This document shows positions 7,943 through 16,559 of a DNA stretch of 64,000 nt, piece by piece. The translations under genes were made by a program, and so were the position numbers. Source of the stretch: CALKXV01 sp965228905 (GTDB lineage Bacteria > Pseudomonadota > Alphaproteobacteria > Rhodobacterales > Rhodobacteraceae); assembly GCA_965228905.1 (NCBI GenBank), contig CBDDII010000003.1, positions 682,001 to 746,000 of the forward strand, read 5' to 3'. The notes under the pieces were generated by a model. The model ran no database searches. It was given only the letters and a program-made list of their open reading frames with translations, and was not told the origin of the DNA. Numbering within the stretch: the stretch's first letter is position 1; every line of letters starts with the position of its first letter.

Positions 7943-8020
7943 GTCCCGACCCTAGACTAGCCTTTTTGCTTTGCATGGCTGTTTTTGCCATTTGGCTCAA
8001 ACGAGAAACTTGTTGTTTTT

Positions 8021-8650
8021 TTACAGTTCGCTACGTCGAAAGGATAAGTCGCTTTCAGAGCTCTTTCTCCGTTTCTTACGCAACGTGGATGCCGGGCCTT
8101 GGCTTAACAGCATTATTGCATTCAACGAAATCATAAGGATACCCGTCAACTCCAGCACCCAGTTCATCCGTAAGACACCCAACTCGAAGCCAATGACTTG
8201 GTCGAAACCGTGAAATCCTGCAGCTCGCACAAAGACAAACGTAACTAGGAAAGCAAATCCGAAGAAGGCAAGCCAAATGCGTTTCAAGCCATATCTTAAA
8301 TTGGAAGCCAAAATGAGCGTCATCAAAATGCTTACGGACAAAAGCGCTAAAATGAATGTAACTTGGACTGCTCTACGATGCTCATACCATCCTTGTAGCT
8401 TTGCTATGCATCGTCCGATGGCTGTCATAGCAGACTGCAGGTCTAGCTGTTTGTTGAAAGCAAGAAGCACTAAGGCAAACGTGATGAAGTACCAAAAGGT
8501 ACGGCGATTGGCAGCGCCGCGCAACAAAACGAAAGACGACAGGAGCGCTGCCAAGACGTAAGAAAAAACGGTGGCCCATCCCATGATCGAGGGATCGCCT
8601 ATGGTCGGCGACCATGAGTCTGTTGTGCAAACCAATAACTCATCTATCAT
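8021..8650 (-). CDS. Small integral membrane protein of unknown function
   Basis: 209 residues with about five hydrophobic spans (near residues 25-45, 50-66, 95-115, 125-147 and 165-185), and a charged C-terminus rich in Arg, Lys and Ser. An N-terminal WSPTIGDPSIMGW motif precedes the first span. I do not recognise a catalytic motif. Codon use and base composition are A+T-richer than the cox genes beside it and more like the glycan genes left of the IS zone, so it may belong to the same acquired segment. It stands alone on its strand. Confidence 0.55.
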   Translation of the reverse strand: MIDELLVCTTDSWSPTIGDPSIMGWATVFSYVLAALLSSFVLLRGAANRRTFWYFITFALVLLAFNKQLDLQSAMTAIGRCIAKLQGWYEHRRAVQVTFILALLSVSILMTLILASNLRYGLKRIWLAFFGFAFLVTFVFVRAAGFHGFDQVIGFELGVLRMNWVLELTGILMISLNAIMLLSQGPASTLRKKRRKSSESDLSFRRSEL

Positions 8651-9165
8651 TTCAGAATCCTTTACGGCGCGGCCGAAGAATAGGCGATTTTGCCATCACA
8701 GCAAACAGAGGCGCTCGATAAGTCGTGGATCAGTACAAGAAAGCAGCACAAGCGCGTGTAAGGGGCAGCGACACTGTCCCAGAAGAGACTGGTTCGCAAT
8801 AGTCTGGCAGCACCGCCACCCACCCCCGGAAACTGTCTCTGATTGCCGTGAGCCGGGCTATCGCCCGGGAATCCACCACCATTTCAGGACTAATCCGGTT
8901 CCCGCGCTAGTCTTAGCTCCCGCTATCGGGGCCACTACGGCGCATTCGAACTGCCGGTCTCTGCCCGCGGGTCCGGAGGATGAGTTTCACCATTAACAGG
9001 GAATTTTCTTCGGATTCAGGTCGAAAACAGGTAGAATTCGGCCTTTCAGCCTGTGTACCTTCGAAATAACACTGAGATTTCAGCAGGTTATCACTACCAT
9101 TACCGTGCTTCCTGTTTTGCTCCGTTAACAGGTGAATTCTCACCCGTTAAGCGCTTTGCTAAAAA
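8651..9165. other. Gene-free stretch of about 515 bases
   Basis: No ORF with recognisable product on either strand. Two variants of an AT-rich motif (TTAACAGGGAATTTTC near 8992 and GTTAACAGGTGAATTC near 9124) suggest decayed repeat or element ends. The right end holds the hairpin downstream of coxG. The remainder reads as scrambled intergenic DNA. Confidence 0.45.
9125..9150 (-). terminator. Hairpin downstream of coxG, candidate transcription end
   Basis: TTAACAGGTGA / TCACCCGTTAA forms a near-perfect 11-base stem with one mismatch and an ATTC loop, 15 bases after the coxG stop. There is no clear T-run after it on the minus strand, so the intrinsic-terminator call is tentative. Confidence 0.4.
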
Positions 9166-9618
9166 TCAGTTCGTCGTTTCTGTTTCCACCGCATCTGCGA
9201 ATGATTTGAAGAATTTTCCAGCGAGCTTCTTCGCGGTACTCTGGATCAGACGACTGCCAAGTTGCGCCAGCTTGCCGCCAATCTCGGCCTTCGCCTGGTA
9301 GCGGAGGATCGTTTCGTTGCCGTCTTCCTCAAGAGTCACGTCGGCACCGCCTTTCGCGTGGCCTGCCGCGCCGCCGTTGCCCTGGCCGACGAGTGAAAAA
9401 GAGTCAGGTGCGCCGTCGGTGTTCAACTCGACATTGCCGCCGAACCGGGCCTTGACCGGCCCGACCTTCAACACCACCTTGGCTTCCAGTTCGTTATCCG
9501 AGTGCTTGATCAGTTCTTCGCAACCGGGAATGCATTGCTTCAGTACATCGGGGTCATTGAGTGCGGCGTAGACAGTTTTCTTCGGAGCCGCGATGCGGAT
9601 TTCGTCGGCCATTTCCAT
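9166..9618 (-). CDS. coxG: CO dehydrogenase accessory protein CoxG (SRPBCC fold)
   Basis: 150 residues. The opening EIRIAAPKKTVYAALNDPDVLKQCIPGCEEL and the central GNVELNTDGAPDSFSL are diagnostic of the CoxG family, a START/SRPBCC lipid-binding-like fold with a hydrophobic cavity. CoxG is dispensable for making CODH but is needed for attachment of the enzyme to the cytoplasmic membrane and possibly quinone delivery. The C-terminal tail (KLAGKFFKSFADAVETE) is amphipathic. It is the last gene of the cox operon, about 100 bases after coxF. Confidence 0.9.
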   Translation of the reverse strand: MEMADEIRIAAPKKTVYAALNDPDVLKQCIPGCEELIKHSDNELEAKVVLKVGPVKARFGGNVELNTDGAPDSFSLVGQGNGGAAGHAKGGADVTLEEDGNETILRYQAKAEIGGKLAQLGSRLIQSTAKKLAGKFFKSFADAVETETTN

Positions 9619-9722
9619 GGCGTTTCCTTTCTATCAGCAACAGGGGAATTTGATGGTCGCGAGGCGTTCTGCCTGCTCCGGGGTAAGCGTCAGACAGGAT
9701 CTTGCCCATTTCCAAAACCGTT

Positions 9723-10508
9723 TCATGACGGACCGTCCCGGTTCACGGCGGCTTGTCGCCGAACCATGATCAGTTCTGCCAGGATCGAGAGCGCGATTTC
9801 CTCGGGCGTAACTGCGCCGATGTCCAAGCCTGCCGGCGCCGAGACTCCGGCTGTCACATCGGGTGCAATGCCTTCGTCTGCAAGTTTGGCGGCCAGTGTC
9901 GCGAATTTCCGTTTGCTCCCGACGAATGCGATATGTGCCGTTTCCTGTTTCAGGGCTACGCGCAGGGAGTCCAGATCTCCGCTCCCCTGCGTTGCCACGA
10001 TGATTGCACGCGGGTGCGCTGCGAGGGTTTCGGAAATTTCGGAACTGACCGACCAGTGAAAGTGGGGTGCAAGTTCCGCCAGTGCCTCGGCCACGGGTGA
10101 CGTGCCGAGGATCACAAGGCTCGGCATCGGTAGGCAGGGTTCAATGAAGATGTCGATGGTGCCGCGTGACGGGCATCCGTTGCGCGCGTAGGTCACGCCG
10201 TCTGCCTGCGACCCCGGAGACACGCCCATTTCGGTCAGCAAGTCCTCGGGTGCGACCGACACGAGCCGGGGTTCGCCGCTTGCAATCGCGGCAAGGGCCG
10301 CGCGTTTGACCGCGCCCCGCGTGCAGCCGCCGCCCAGAAACCCATGCAGGATTGTGCCGTCGGCACCGATCAGTGCTTTTGCACCGGGGCGCGCCGATGT
10401 GGCCCCGGCAGTACGCACAATTGTTGCGAAGACGAAAGGTTCGTCGCGCGTGCGAAGCGCATTCGCGGCGTCCGCCAATTCGGTCGATAATATCTCGGCA
10501 GGTGTCAT
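9723..10508 (-). CDS. coxF: CoxF, XdhC/CoxI-family maturation factor
   Basis: 261 residues. An N-terminal XdhC_CoxI domain shows FATIVRTAGATSARPGAK and GFLGGGCTRGAV, with the cysteine used for handling the molybdenum cofactor, and a C-terminal Rossmann-like domain shows LVILGTSPVAEALAEL and the VGSKRK motif. Such proteins insert or sulfurate the molybdenum/copper site of CoxL. The start overlaps the coxE stop (ATGA), which fixes its place in the coxDEF accessory set. Confidence 0.85.
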   Translation of the reverse strand: MTPAEILSTELADAANALRTRDEPFVFATIVRTAGATSARPGAKALIGADGTILHGFLGGGCTRGAVKRAALAAIASGEPRLVSVAPEDLLTEMGVSPGSQADGVTYARNGCPSRGTIDIFIEPCLPMPSLVILGTSPVAEALAELAPHFHWSVSSEISETLAAHPRAIIVATQGSGDLDSLRVALKQETAHIAFVGSKRKFATLAAKLADEGIAPDVTAGVSAPAGLDIGAVTPEEIALSILAELIMVRRQAAVNRDGPS

Positions 10509-11686
10509 AGGCGGTCAAGCTCCCGCTCCAGATCTGCCAGATCGTCGAGCGTGTTCGCAGCGGCGAAGAGATCGACGTGAGGCAGAGCAGCGGCCATGCC
10601 CGCGGTGATCGGTTCATAGTCGCGCCAGCCCTTGAGCGGGTTGAGCCAGATTATTCGGCAGCCGCGCTTGCGAAGTCTGGAAAGCGCGGTATCCAAGTGT
10701 TCTGGCGGTGACGTATCGTAGCCGTCCGAGAGGATGATCACGACACTCCGGCTGTCGACGAAACGTCGCGCATATGTGTCGGCGAAGCGTTGCAGGGAGT
10801 CGCCGATCTTGGAGCCGCCGCCGAAACCGTCTGCCATAAGCGACATCCGTCCGATGGCCCGCATCGTGTCCTTGTCGCGCAGGGCCTCGGTGATGCGGAC
10901 AAGGCGGGTGTGAAAGAGGTAGGCATCCGCCGTGGGATCGCCGCGCATCAACCCGGCCAGAAAGGCCAGAAAGACTTGCGCATAGACGCTCATCGAACCG
11001 GATACATCGCAAAGGGCGACGATCCTGCGGTCGCGGTCAGGCCGCTTCTTGCGGTAAAGTCGCAGCGGCTCGCCGCCCGTGGCGAGGCTGCGGCGGATGG
11101 TTCTGAGAAAATGCAGGCTATTGCCTTTTCGCGCCGCGATCCTGCGGCGGGACCGCCGATCACGCAAGGCCTCGCCCAGGCGCCGGGCTAAGTGTTCGGC
11201 TTCCGCAATCTCTTCGGCGCGAACGAGATCGCGCAGGTCGCGCCTGCTGAGATTACGCGCTTCGGACGAGACCAGTTTGCCTTCGCTATCCCCCTCTGCC
11301 TTATCTTTACCCCCGTCGGGCGTGGTCATCTGGCCGCTGCCGCCTTTGTCCTGTCCATCCGCACTTCTGGAAGAATGCACGCTGTCGCTTTTGTTCGGGG
11401 TCTTCTTCGAAACGACTTTCGTGCGCACCCGCCCCGCGTCCATCCAGTAGCTGTCGAAAAGCGCGTCGAATTGCCCGGCCTCTTCCCGGCATCCGGCACA
11501 GATGGCTTTCAAGGCGAGTCGCGTCTCGTCATGGTCGGCGGCTCGGACATGTGAAAGCGCGGTGAGGGCCGCGTCGGTTTCCTGAACGCCGATACGCCAT
11601 CCGTTCGCGCGTAGGTGTGCCAAAAAGCCCGCCATGCGTGCGGCAGGTCCGGGGTCGCGCCCGGCAAATCGCGTCACGCGGCTCAT
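10505..11686 (-). CDS. coxE: CoxE, VWA-domain protein for CODH active-site assembly
   Basis: 393 residues. The C-terminal von Willebrand A domain has the MIDAS motif DVSGSMSVY and later ILSDGYDTS; the N-terminal half is charged, with a low-complexity Ser/Lys/Gly linker around residues 115-150. With CoxD (a MoxR AAA+ ATPase) it forms the chaperone pair that builds the [CuSMoO2] cluster of CoxL after polypeptide folding. It overlaps coxD and coxF by four bases each (ATGA). Confidence 0.9.
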   Translation of the reverse strand: MSRVTRFAGRDPGPAARMAGFLAHLRANGWRIGVQETDAALTALSHVRAADHDETRLALKAICAGCREEAGQFDALFDSYWMDAGRVRTKVVSKKTPNKSDSVHSSRSADGQDKGGSGQMTTPDGGKDKAEGDSEGKLVSSEARNLSRRDLRDLVRAEEIAEAEHLARRLGEALRDRRSRRRIAARKGNSLHFLRTIRRSLATGGEPLRLYRKKRPDRDRRIVALCDVSGSMSVYAQVFLAFLAGLMRGDPTADAYLFHTRLVRITEALRDKDTMRAIGRMSLMADGFGGGSKIGDSLQRFADTYARRFVDSRSVVIILSDGYDTSPPEHLDTALSRLRKRGCRIIWLNPLKGWRDYEPITAGMAAALPHVDLFAAANTLDDLADLERELDRL

Positions 11687-12558
11687 GCGGCGCGTCCTGC
11701 CATGCGCTGAGCGACTTCGGTGGTCACATTGGCGCGGTCGGCTTGTGTTTTGAGCAGCGTGGTGAGCGAGGCCATGAGTGCTCCAGGATCGTCAGTCAGA
11801 TCGGCTATGCCCAATCCCATCAAGGCGGCGGCGAAATCGAGTGTCTCCGCGACGCCCGGCACCTTTTCCAGTTCTTCCTTCCGAAGCGTCTGGACGAAGC
11901 CGATCACCTGCTCCGCCAGTCGTTCCTCGATGTCAGGGCTCCGCGCTTTCAGAATGGCCAGCTCGGTTTCGCGATCGGGATATTCGACATAAGCAAATAG
12001 GCAGCGACGGCGCAGCGCGTCGCTGAGATCCCGCGTCCCGTTCGACGTCAGGACGACATGGGGGCGCGTCACCGCCGGGATCGTGCCAAGTTCGGGCACT
12101 GTGATCGCATAGTCGGCCAGGATCTCAAGAAGGAAGGCCTCGAACTCCTCGTCCGCGCGGTCGATTTCGTCGATCAGAAGAACCGGCGATTTGTCCTGAG
12201 TGATTGCCTGCAACAAAGGACGTTCCAACAGATACTCCCGCGAGAAAATCCGATCCTCGACCGACTTGCCTGTTTCACCGCTCTCCGACGCTGCCCGGAT
12301 GGCAAGCAACTGGCGCTGGTAGTTCCATTCGTAAATCGCTTGGGACGCATCCAGCCCCTCGTAGCATTGAAGCCGGATCAGCCTGGTATCCAAAGACTGG
12401 GACAGGGCGCGGGCGACTTCGGTCTTGCCGACACCCGCCGCTCCCTCCAATAGCAGAGGACGTTCCAGTGCCAGTCCCAGATGAACCGCCATCGCAAGCT
12501 CGTCTGACGCGACATATCCCTGCAACGCCAAGTCCGATTGCACCTTTTTCTGGCTCAC
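11683..12558 (-). CDS. coxD: CoxD, MoxR-type AAA+ ATPase
   Basis: 291 residues. Walker A is GAAGVGKTEVA, Walker B is LLIDEIDRADEEFEAF, and sensor 1 is VLTSNGTRDLS, all typical of MoxR ATPases. CoxD is known to drive sulfuration and copper insertion at the CODH active site in an ATP-dependent way with CoxE. The gene begins 79 bases after coxL and overlaps coxE. Confidence 0.92.
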   Translation of the reverse strand: MSQKKVQSDLALQGYVASDELAMAVHLGLALERPLLLEGAAGVGKTEVARALSQSLDTRLIRLQCYEGLDASQAIYEWNYQRQLLAIRAASESGETGKSVEDRIFSREYLLERPLLQAITQDKSPVLLIDEIDRADEEFEAFLLEILADYAITVPELGTIPAVTRPHVVLTSNGTRDLSDALRRRCLFAYVEYPDRETELAILKARSPDIEERLAEQVIGFVQTLRKEELEKVPGVAETLDFAAALMGLGIADLTDDPGALMASLTTLLKTQADRANVTTEVAQRMAGRAA

Positions 12559-12637
12559 CCAATCGCTCCTGATCTACTTTTGGTTCCAGTTACTCTGGAC
12601 AGGGGGGCGGGGAGACAAGGCCTCCCCGTGCGACCGC

Positions 12638-15064
12638 TTAGCCATGCAAGCCGAGGTCATTGGCGGTCTTCCAGATCCGCCAGTGATCGTGCGGCATATG
12701 GCTTTGACGCAGCCCGAAAGCCCGGAATGCGTCATGCACCGCGTTGGAAAACGCCGGAACCCCGCCCACGTTCGGGCTTTCGCCCACACCCTTTGCGCCG
12801 ATCGGGTGATGCGGGCTGGGGGTGACCGTGTGGTCGGTGGTGTAGTTGGGCGTCTCCCAGGCCGTAGGCAGGAAGAAATCCATCAACGTGCCGGTCTTGA
12901 CATTGCCCATTTCGTCATAGGCGATTTCCTGGCCCATGGCGATGGCCAGCGCCTCGGTCAGCCCGCCATGCACCTGGCCTTCGATGATCATCGGATTGAT
13001 CCGGGTGCCGCAATCGTCCAGCGCATAGAATTGCCGGATTTCGTGTTCGCCCGTGTCCACGTCGATGTCCATGACGCAGACGTAAGCCCCGAAGGGATAG
13101 GTCATGTTGGGCGGGTCGTAATAGCTGACCGCCTCAAGACCCGGTTCGATGCCCGGAATGGCCTGGTTGTAGGACGCGAATGCGATTTCCTTCATCGTCT
13201 TGAACTTTTCAGGCGCGCCCTTGACGACAAACCGGTCCACGTCGAATTCAACATCGTCGTCATGAACTTCCAGAAGATAGGCGGCGATCATCTGTGCCTT
13301 TGCGCGGATTTTTCGGCCTGCCATTGCCGTGGCCGCGCCTGCCACCGGGGTCGAGCGCGACCCGTAAGTGCCAAGCCCGTAAGGTGCGGTGTCGGTGTCG
13401 CCTTCCTCAATGGTGATCGAGTCGGCGGGCAGGCCGATCTCACTGGCAAGGATCTGCGCGAATGTGGTCGCGTGACCCTGACCTTGAGAGATGGTTCCAA
13501 GCCGCGCAATCGCGCTGCCGGTGGGGTGGATGCGGATTTCGCAGCTGTCGAACATGCCAAGGCCAAGGATGTCACAGTTCTTGACCGGCCCGGCACCGAC
13601 GATCTCGGTGAAATGGGTCAGGCCGATGCCCAGAAGTTTCCGAGTTTTGCCGGCCTTGAAGTCCTCGACTCGCTGGGCCTGTTCCTTGCGCAGGTCGTCA
13701 TAGCCAACCGCGGCCAGAGCCTTGTCCCATGCGGTGTGATAGTCGCCCGAGTCGTACTCCCAGCCCAGGGCCGATTGGTAGGGGAACTGGTCCTTCTTGA
13801 TGAAGTTGATGCGCCTGAGTTCGGCGGCATCCATGTTCAGCTCAATCGCCAGAACCTCGATCATCCGCTCAATGAAATAAGCCGCCTCTGTCACACGGAA
13901 CGAACAGCGATAGGCCACCCCGCCCGGTGCCTTGTTGGTATAGACCCCATCGACGGCCAGATAAGCGGTCGGGATGTCGTAAGACCCGGTGCAGATGTTC
14001 ATGAACCCGGCCGGAAATTTTGTCGGGTCGGCGCAGGCATCAAAGCCACCGTGGTCGGCCGTGGTATGGCACCACAGGCCGGTGATCTTGCCGTCCTTCG
14101 TGGCGCTGATTTTGCCCTTCATCCAGTAGTCGCGGGCAAAGGCCGTGGTCATCAGGTTTTCCATCCGGTCTTCGACCCATTTCACCGGCACGCCGGTGAC
14201 GATGGAGGCGACGACCGAGCAGACATAACCCGCATAGGCGCCCACCTTGTTGCCGAAACCGCCGCCGATGTCGGGAGAAACAACACGGATGTTGTGCTCT
14301 TCGATCCCTGAAATCAGGCTGACCACGGTGCGGATCGCGTGCGGGGCCTGGAAGGTGCCGTATAGCGTCAGCTTGCCGTTCACCTTGTCCATCGACGCGA
14401 CACAGCCGCAGGTTTCAAGCGGGCAAGGATGGGTCCGATGGTAATAGACCATCTCTTCGGCCACGACCTCGGCCTCGTTCAGGACTTGTTCGGTCGCATC
14501 CTTGTCGCCGGCTTCCCAGGTAAAGATGTGGTTGTGGTGACGGCGCGGCCCGTGGGCGCCATCCGGCAGCCCGTTGCCGTCGCCCTGAAGGTCTTCGCGC
14601 AGCACCACGTCGCTTTCCAGGGCGGCGAATGGATCGGTGAGAACGGGAAGTTCCTCGTACTCCACCTCGACCAGTTCAACGGCATCCGCCGCAACGTAGC
14701 GATCCTTAGCGACCACATAGGCCACTTCCTGCCCCTGAAACAGCACCTTGCCATCGGCCAGCACCATCTGCTTGTCACCGGCCAGCGTGGGCATCCAGTG
14801 GAGGCCCAGCGGTTCGAGATCGGCGGCGGTCAGAACGGCAATCACACCGTCCAGAGCCATCGCGGCGTCGGTGTTGATCGACTTGACGCGGGCATGGGCA
14901 TAAGGCGAGCGGACGAAATCTCCGTGCAGCATACCGGGAAACTTCAGATCATCGACATAGTTGCCCTTGCCTTGCGTGAACCGGGCGTCTTCGACCCGCT
15001 TCCTTTTGCAGCCCATGCCGCCAAGAGCGTCGACACGTTCCTCGCGCGAAAGTTCCTTGTTCAT
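12638..15064 (-). CDS. coxL: Aerobic CO dehydrogenase large subunit, form I (molybdenum-copper)
   Basis: 808 residues. The active-site loop AYRCSFR places the copper-ligand cysteine at residue 387, next to Cys388 of the Oligotropha enzyme; this AYxCSFR loop defines form I, true CO dehydrogenases, rather than form II relatives (AYRGAGR). The molybdenum-cofactor motifs IGGGFGNKVG and, near the C-terminus, GAKGVGES with the catalytic Glu are present. It oxidises CO to CO2 in a (LMS)2 heterohexamer at the inner face of the membrane. I chose the ATG at 15064, which overlaps the coxS stop, over the longer frame reaching 15253. No lesion is visible. Confidence 0.96.
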   Translation of the reverse strand: MNKELSREERVDALGGMGCKRKRVEDARFTQGKGNYVDDLKFPGMLHGDFVRSPYAHARVKSINTDAAMALDGVIAVLTAADLEPLGLHWMPTLAGDKQMVLADGKVLFQGQEVAYVVAKDRYVAADAVELVEVEYEELPVLTDPFAALESDVVLREDLQGDGNGLPDGAHGPRRHHNHIFTWEAGDKDATEQVLNEAEVVAEEMVYYHRTHPCPLETCGCVASMDKVNGKLTLYGTFQAPHAIRTVVSLISGIEEHNIRVVSPDIGGGFGNKVGAYAGYVCSVVASIVTGVPVKWVEDRMENLMTTAFARDYWMKGKISATKDGKITGLWCHTTADHGGFDACADPTKFPAGFMNICTGSYDIPTAYLAVDGVYTNKAPGGVAYRCSFRVTEAAYFIERMIEVLAIELNMDAAELRRINFIKKDQFPYQSALGWEYDSGDYHTAWDKALAAVGYDDLRKEQAQRVEDFKAGKTRKLLGIGLTHFTEIVGAGPVKNCDILGLGMFDSCEIRIHPTGSAIARLGTISQGQGHATTFAQILASEIGLPADSITIEEGDTDTAPYGLGTYGSRSTPVAGAATAMAGRKIRAKAQMIAAYLLEVHDDDVEFDVDRFVVKGAPEKFKTMKEIAFASYNQAIPGIEPGLEAVSYYDPPNMTYPFGAYVCVMDIDVDTGEHEIRQFYALDDCGTRINPMIIEGQVHGGLTEALAIAMGQEIAYDEMGNVKTGTLMDFFLPTAWETPNYTTDHTVTPSPHHPIGAKGVGESPNVGGVPAFSNAVHDAFRAFGLRQSHMPHDHWRIWKTANDLGLHG

Positions 15065-15555
15065 TCTGCGGCCTCCTTGGATGCATTCATCTCGGCCGCA
15101 GCGGCGAGGATGGATTTGACGATGTTCTGATACCCGGTGCAGCGGCAAAGGTTCCCGGCCATGCCGAAGCGCACCTCTTCTTCGCTCGGGTTGGGGTTTT
15201 CTTCCAACAGTTTCGAGGCGCGGGTGATCATCCCCGGCGTGCAGAAACCGCATTGAAGCCCGTGGTGCTCCTTGAAGGCGGTTTGCAACACATGGAGGCT
15301 GTCCGGGTTACCCAGGCCTTCGATAGTGGTGACCTCGGCCCCGTCGGCCTGGGCGACAAAGACGGTACAGGATTTCACGGATTTGCCGTTCATGGTCACA
15401 GTGCAGGCCCCGCAATGCGAGGTTTCGCAGCCGATGTGCGGGCCGGTCAGACCCAACCGTTCGCGAAGGGTATGGATCAGAAGTTCGCGGGGTTCGGCAA
15501 GGAATTCCTGTTCCTCGCCATTCACCGTTAGCTTGAAGTGTTTCTTGCTGGACAT
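15061..15555 (-). CDS. coxS: CO dehydrogenase small (iron-sulfur) subunit
   Basis: 164 residues, the family length. The plant-type [2Fe-2S] site CETSHCGACTV...C and the second cluster CGFCTPGM...CRCTGYQN are complete. The subunit passes electrons from the molybdenum site of CoxL to FAD in CoxM. The start at 15555 is preceded by GGAGG and lies 10 bases after coxM; the stop overlaps the coxL start. Confidence 0.95.
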   Translation of the reverse strand: MSSKKHFKLTVNGEEQEFLAEPRELLIHTLRERLGLTGPHIGCETSHCGACTVTMNGKSVKSCTVFVAQADGAEVTTIEGLGNPDSLHVLQTAFKEHHGLQCGFCTPGMITRASKLLEENPNPSEEEVRFGMAGNLCRCTGYQNIVKSILAAAAEMNASKEAAE

Positions 15556-15565
15556 GTCTACCTCC

Positions 15566-16420
15566 TCACGCGCGCGACCAGGCCGAGGCGATGGCCCGGC
15601 GAAGGATGACGGCGGCTGCGTGCCGTTTGAATTCCATCGGACCCCGATTGTCCTGCGTGGGATCAATGTCGCCAAGCATTGCGGCCACCGCGGCCTCTGT
15701 TGCGTCAGTATCGACAGCAGTGCCGACAAGTGCCGCACCCGCCGCTTCGGACCAGACCGGGGTGTCGCTGAGATTGGTCATGGCGATGGATGCGTGCGCG
15801 CATGTGCCGCCCTCTTTGGTCAGCAGCACGGCCGCCGCTGCCGTGGCGTAGTCACCGATCTTCCGTTTCTGTTTTTCGTAGGCGTAGCCGCCGGATGTGG
15901 CTGCAAAGCTGACGCCTGTCAGAACCTCAAGATCGTCGCGGTCGGTCATGTAGGCCGCTTCGTAGAAATCGCGAGCCTTGACCTCGCGCTCGCCATTGGG
16001 GCCGAGCAGGGTGTAGGTCGCATCAAGGCATTGCATGAGGCCGGGCATGTCGTTGCCTGGATCGCCATTGGCCACATTGCCACCGACCGTTCCCATGTAA
16101 CGGACCTGGGGATCGGCAATCTGAAGTGCGGCCTCGCGCAGGATCGGTGCCGCGTCCGACAATGCCGGGCTGTCGATGATCTCGTGCTGCGTGACCATGG
16201 CGCCCAGGCGAATGATGCCGCCTTCAACAGCAATGCCGCCCAGACCTTTCACATCTTGGAGGTCAATCAGGTGTGGTACGTCCGCCATCCTGAGTTTCAT
16301 CATCGGGATAAGGCTGTGGCCGCCGGCCATCACGCGCGCGTTATCCCCGTACTCGCTCAGCACGGCGAGAACACCTTCCATGTCCTTTGGGCGATAATAT
16401 TCAAAGGCCGCTGGTATCAT
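15566..16420 (-). CDS. coxM: CO dehydrogenase medium (FAD) subunit
   Basis: 284 residues. FAD-binding motifs AGGHSLIPMMKLRMA (about 33-47) and TVGGNVANGDPGNDM (about 110-124) mark the flavoprotein subunit of molybdenum hydroxylases. It accepts electrons from CoxS and passes them towards the quinone pool. The frame is open further upstream, but the ATG at 16420 has a strong GGGAGG site and gives the normal N-terminus, so it is taken as the start. It is first in the structural operon coxMSL. Confidence 0.95.
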   Translation of the reverse strand: MIPAAFEYYRPKDMEGVLAVLSEYGDNARVMAGGHSLIPMMKLRMADVPHLIDLQDVKGLGGIAVEGGIIRLGAMVTQHEIIDSPALSDAAPILREAALQIADPQVRYMGTVGGNVANGDPGNDMPGLMQCLDATYTLLGPNGEREVKARDFYEAAYMTDRDDLEVLTGVSFAATSGGYAYEKQKRKIGDYATAAAAVLLTKEGGTCAHASIAMTNLSDTPVWSEAAGAALVGTAVDTDATEAAVAAMLGDIDPTQDNRGPMEFKRHAAAVILRRAIASAWSRA

Positions 16421-16482
16421 CGGCTTTCCTCCCTTCAAGCTTCTGAACTGGCTGGAAGAGAGATTGCGCGGCGGCGACACGC

Positions 16483-16553
16483 CTCTGCACGGGAAAATTG
16501 CCTGTTTGCTGTGATTTTGCACGAAATGCGCCAAACTCTGCACGAGTTGCGCC
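16483..16553 (-). promoter_or_regulatory. Direct repeats before coxM, candidate CoxC (LytTR) operator
   Basis: On the minus strand two 18-base copies, GGCGCAACTCGTGCAGAG and GGCGCATTTCGTGCAAAA, start exactly 21 bases apart (16536-16553 and 16515-16532). A third partial copy with CGTGCAGAG lies 32 bases further (near 16483-16491). Paired direct repeats with a 21-base period are how LytTR proteins bind, and the gene immediately upstream is the LytTR protein CoxC. The coxM start is about 95 bases downstream of the second copy. Confidence 0.55.
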
Positions 16554-16559
16554 GCGCTG

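Noticed and set aside
8571..8996. Plus-strand 141-codon frame
   Set aside because: Overlaps the start of the membrane protein gene, has biased composition and no recognisable domain.
12644..14311. Plus-strand open frame of 555 codons
   Set aside because: Lies fully antisense to coxL, whose protein is well conserved; a shadow caused by high G+C.
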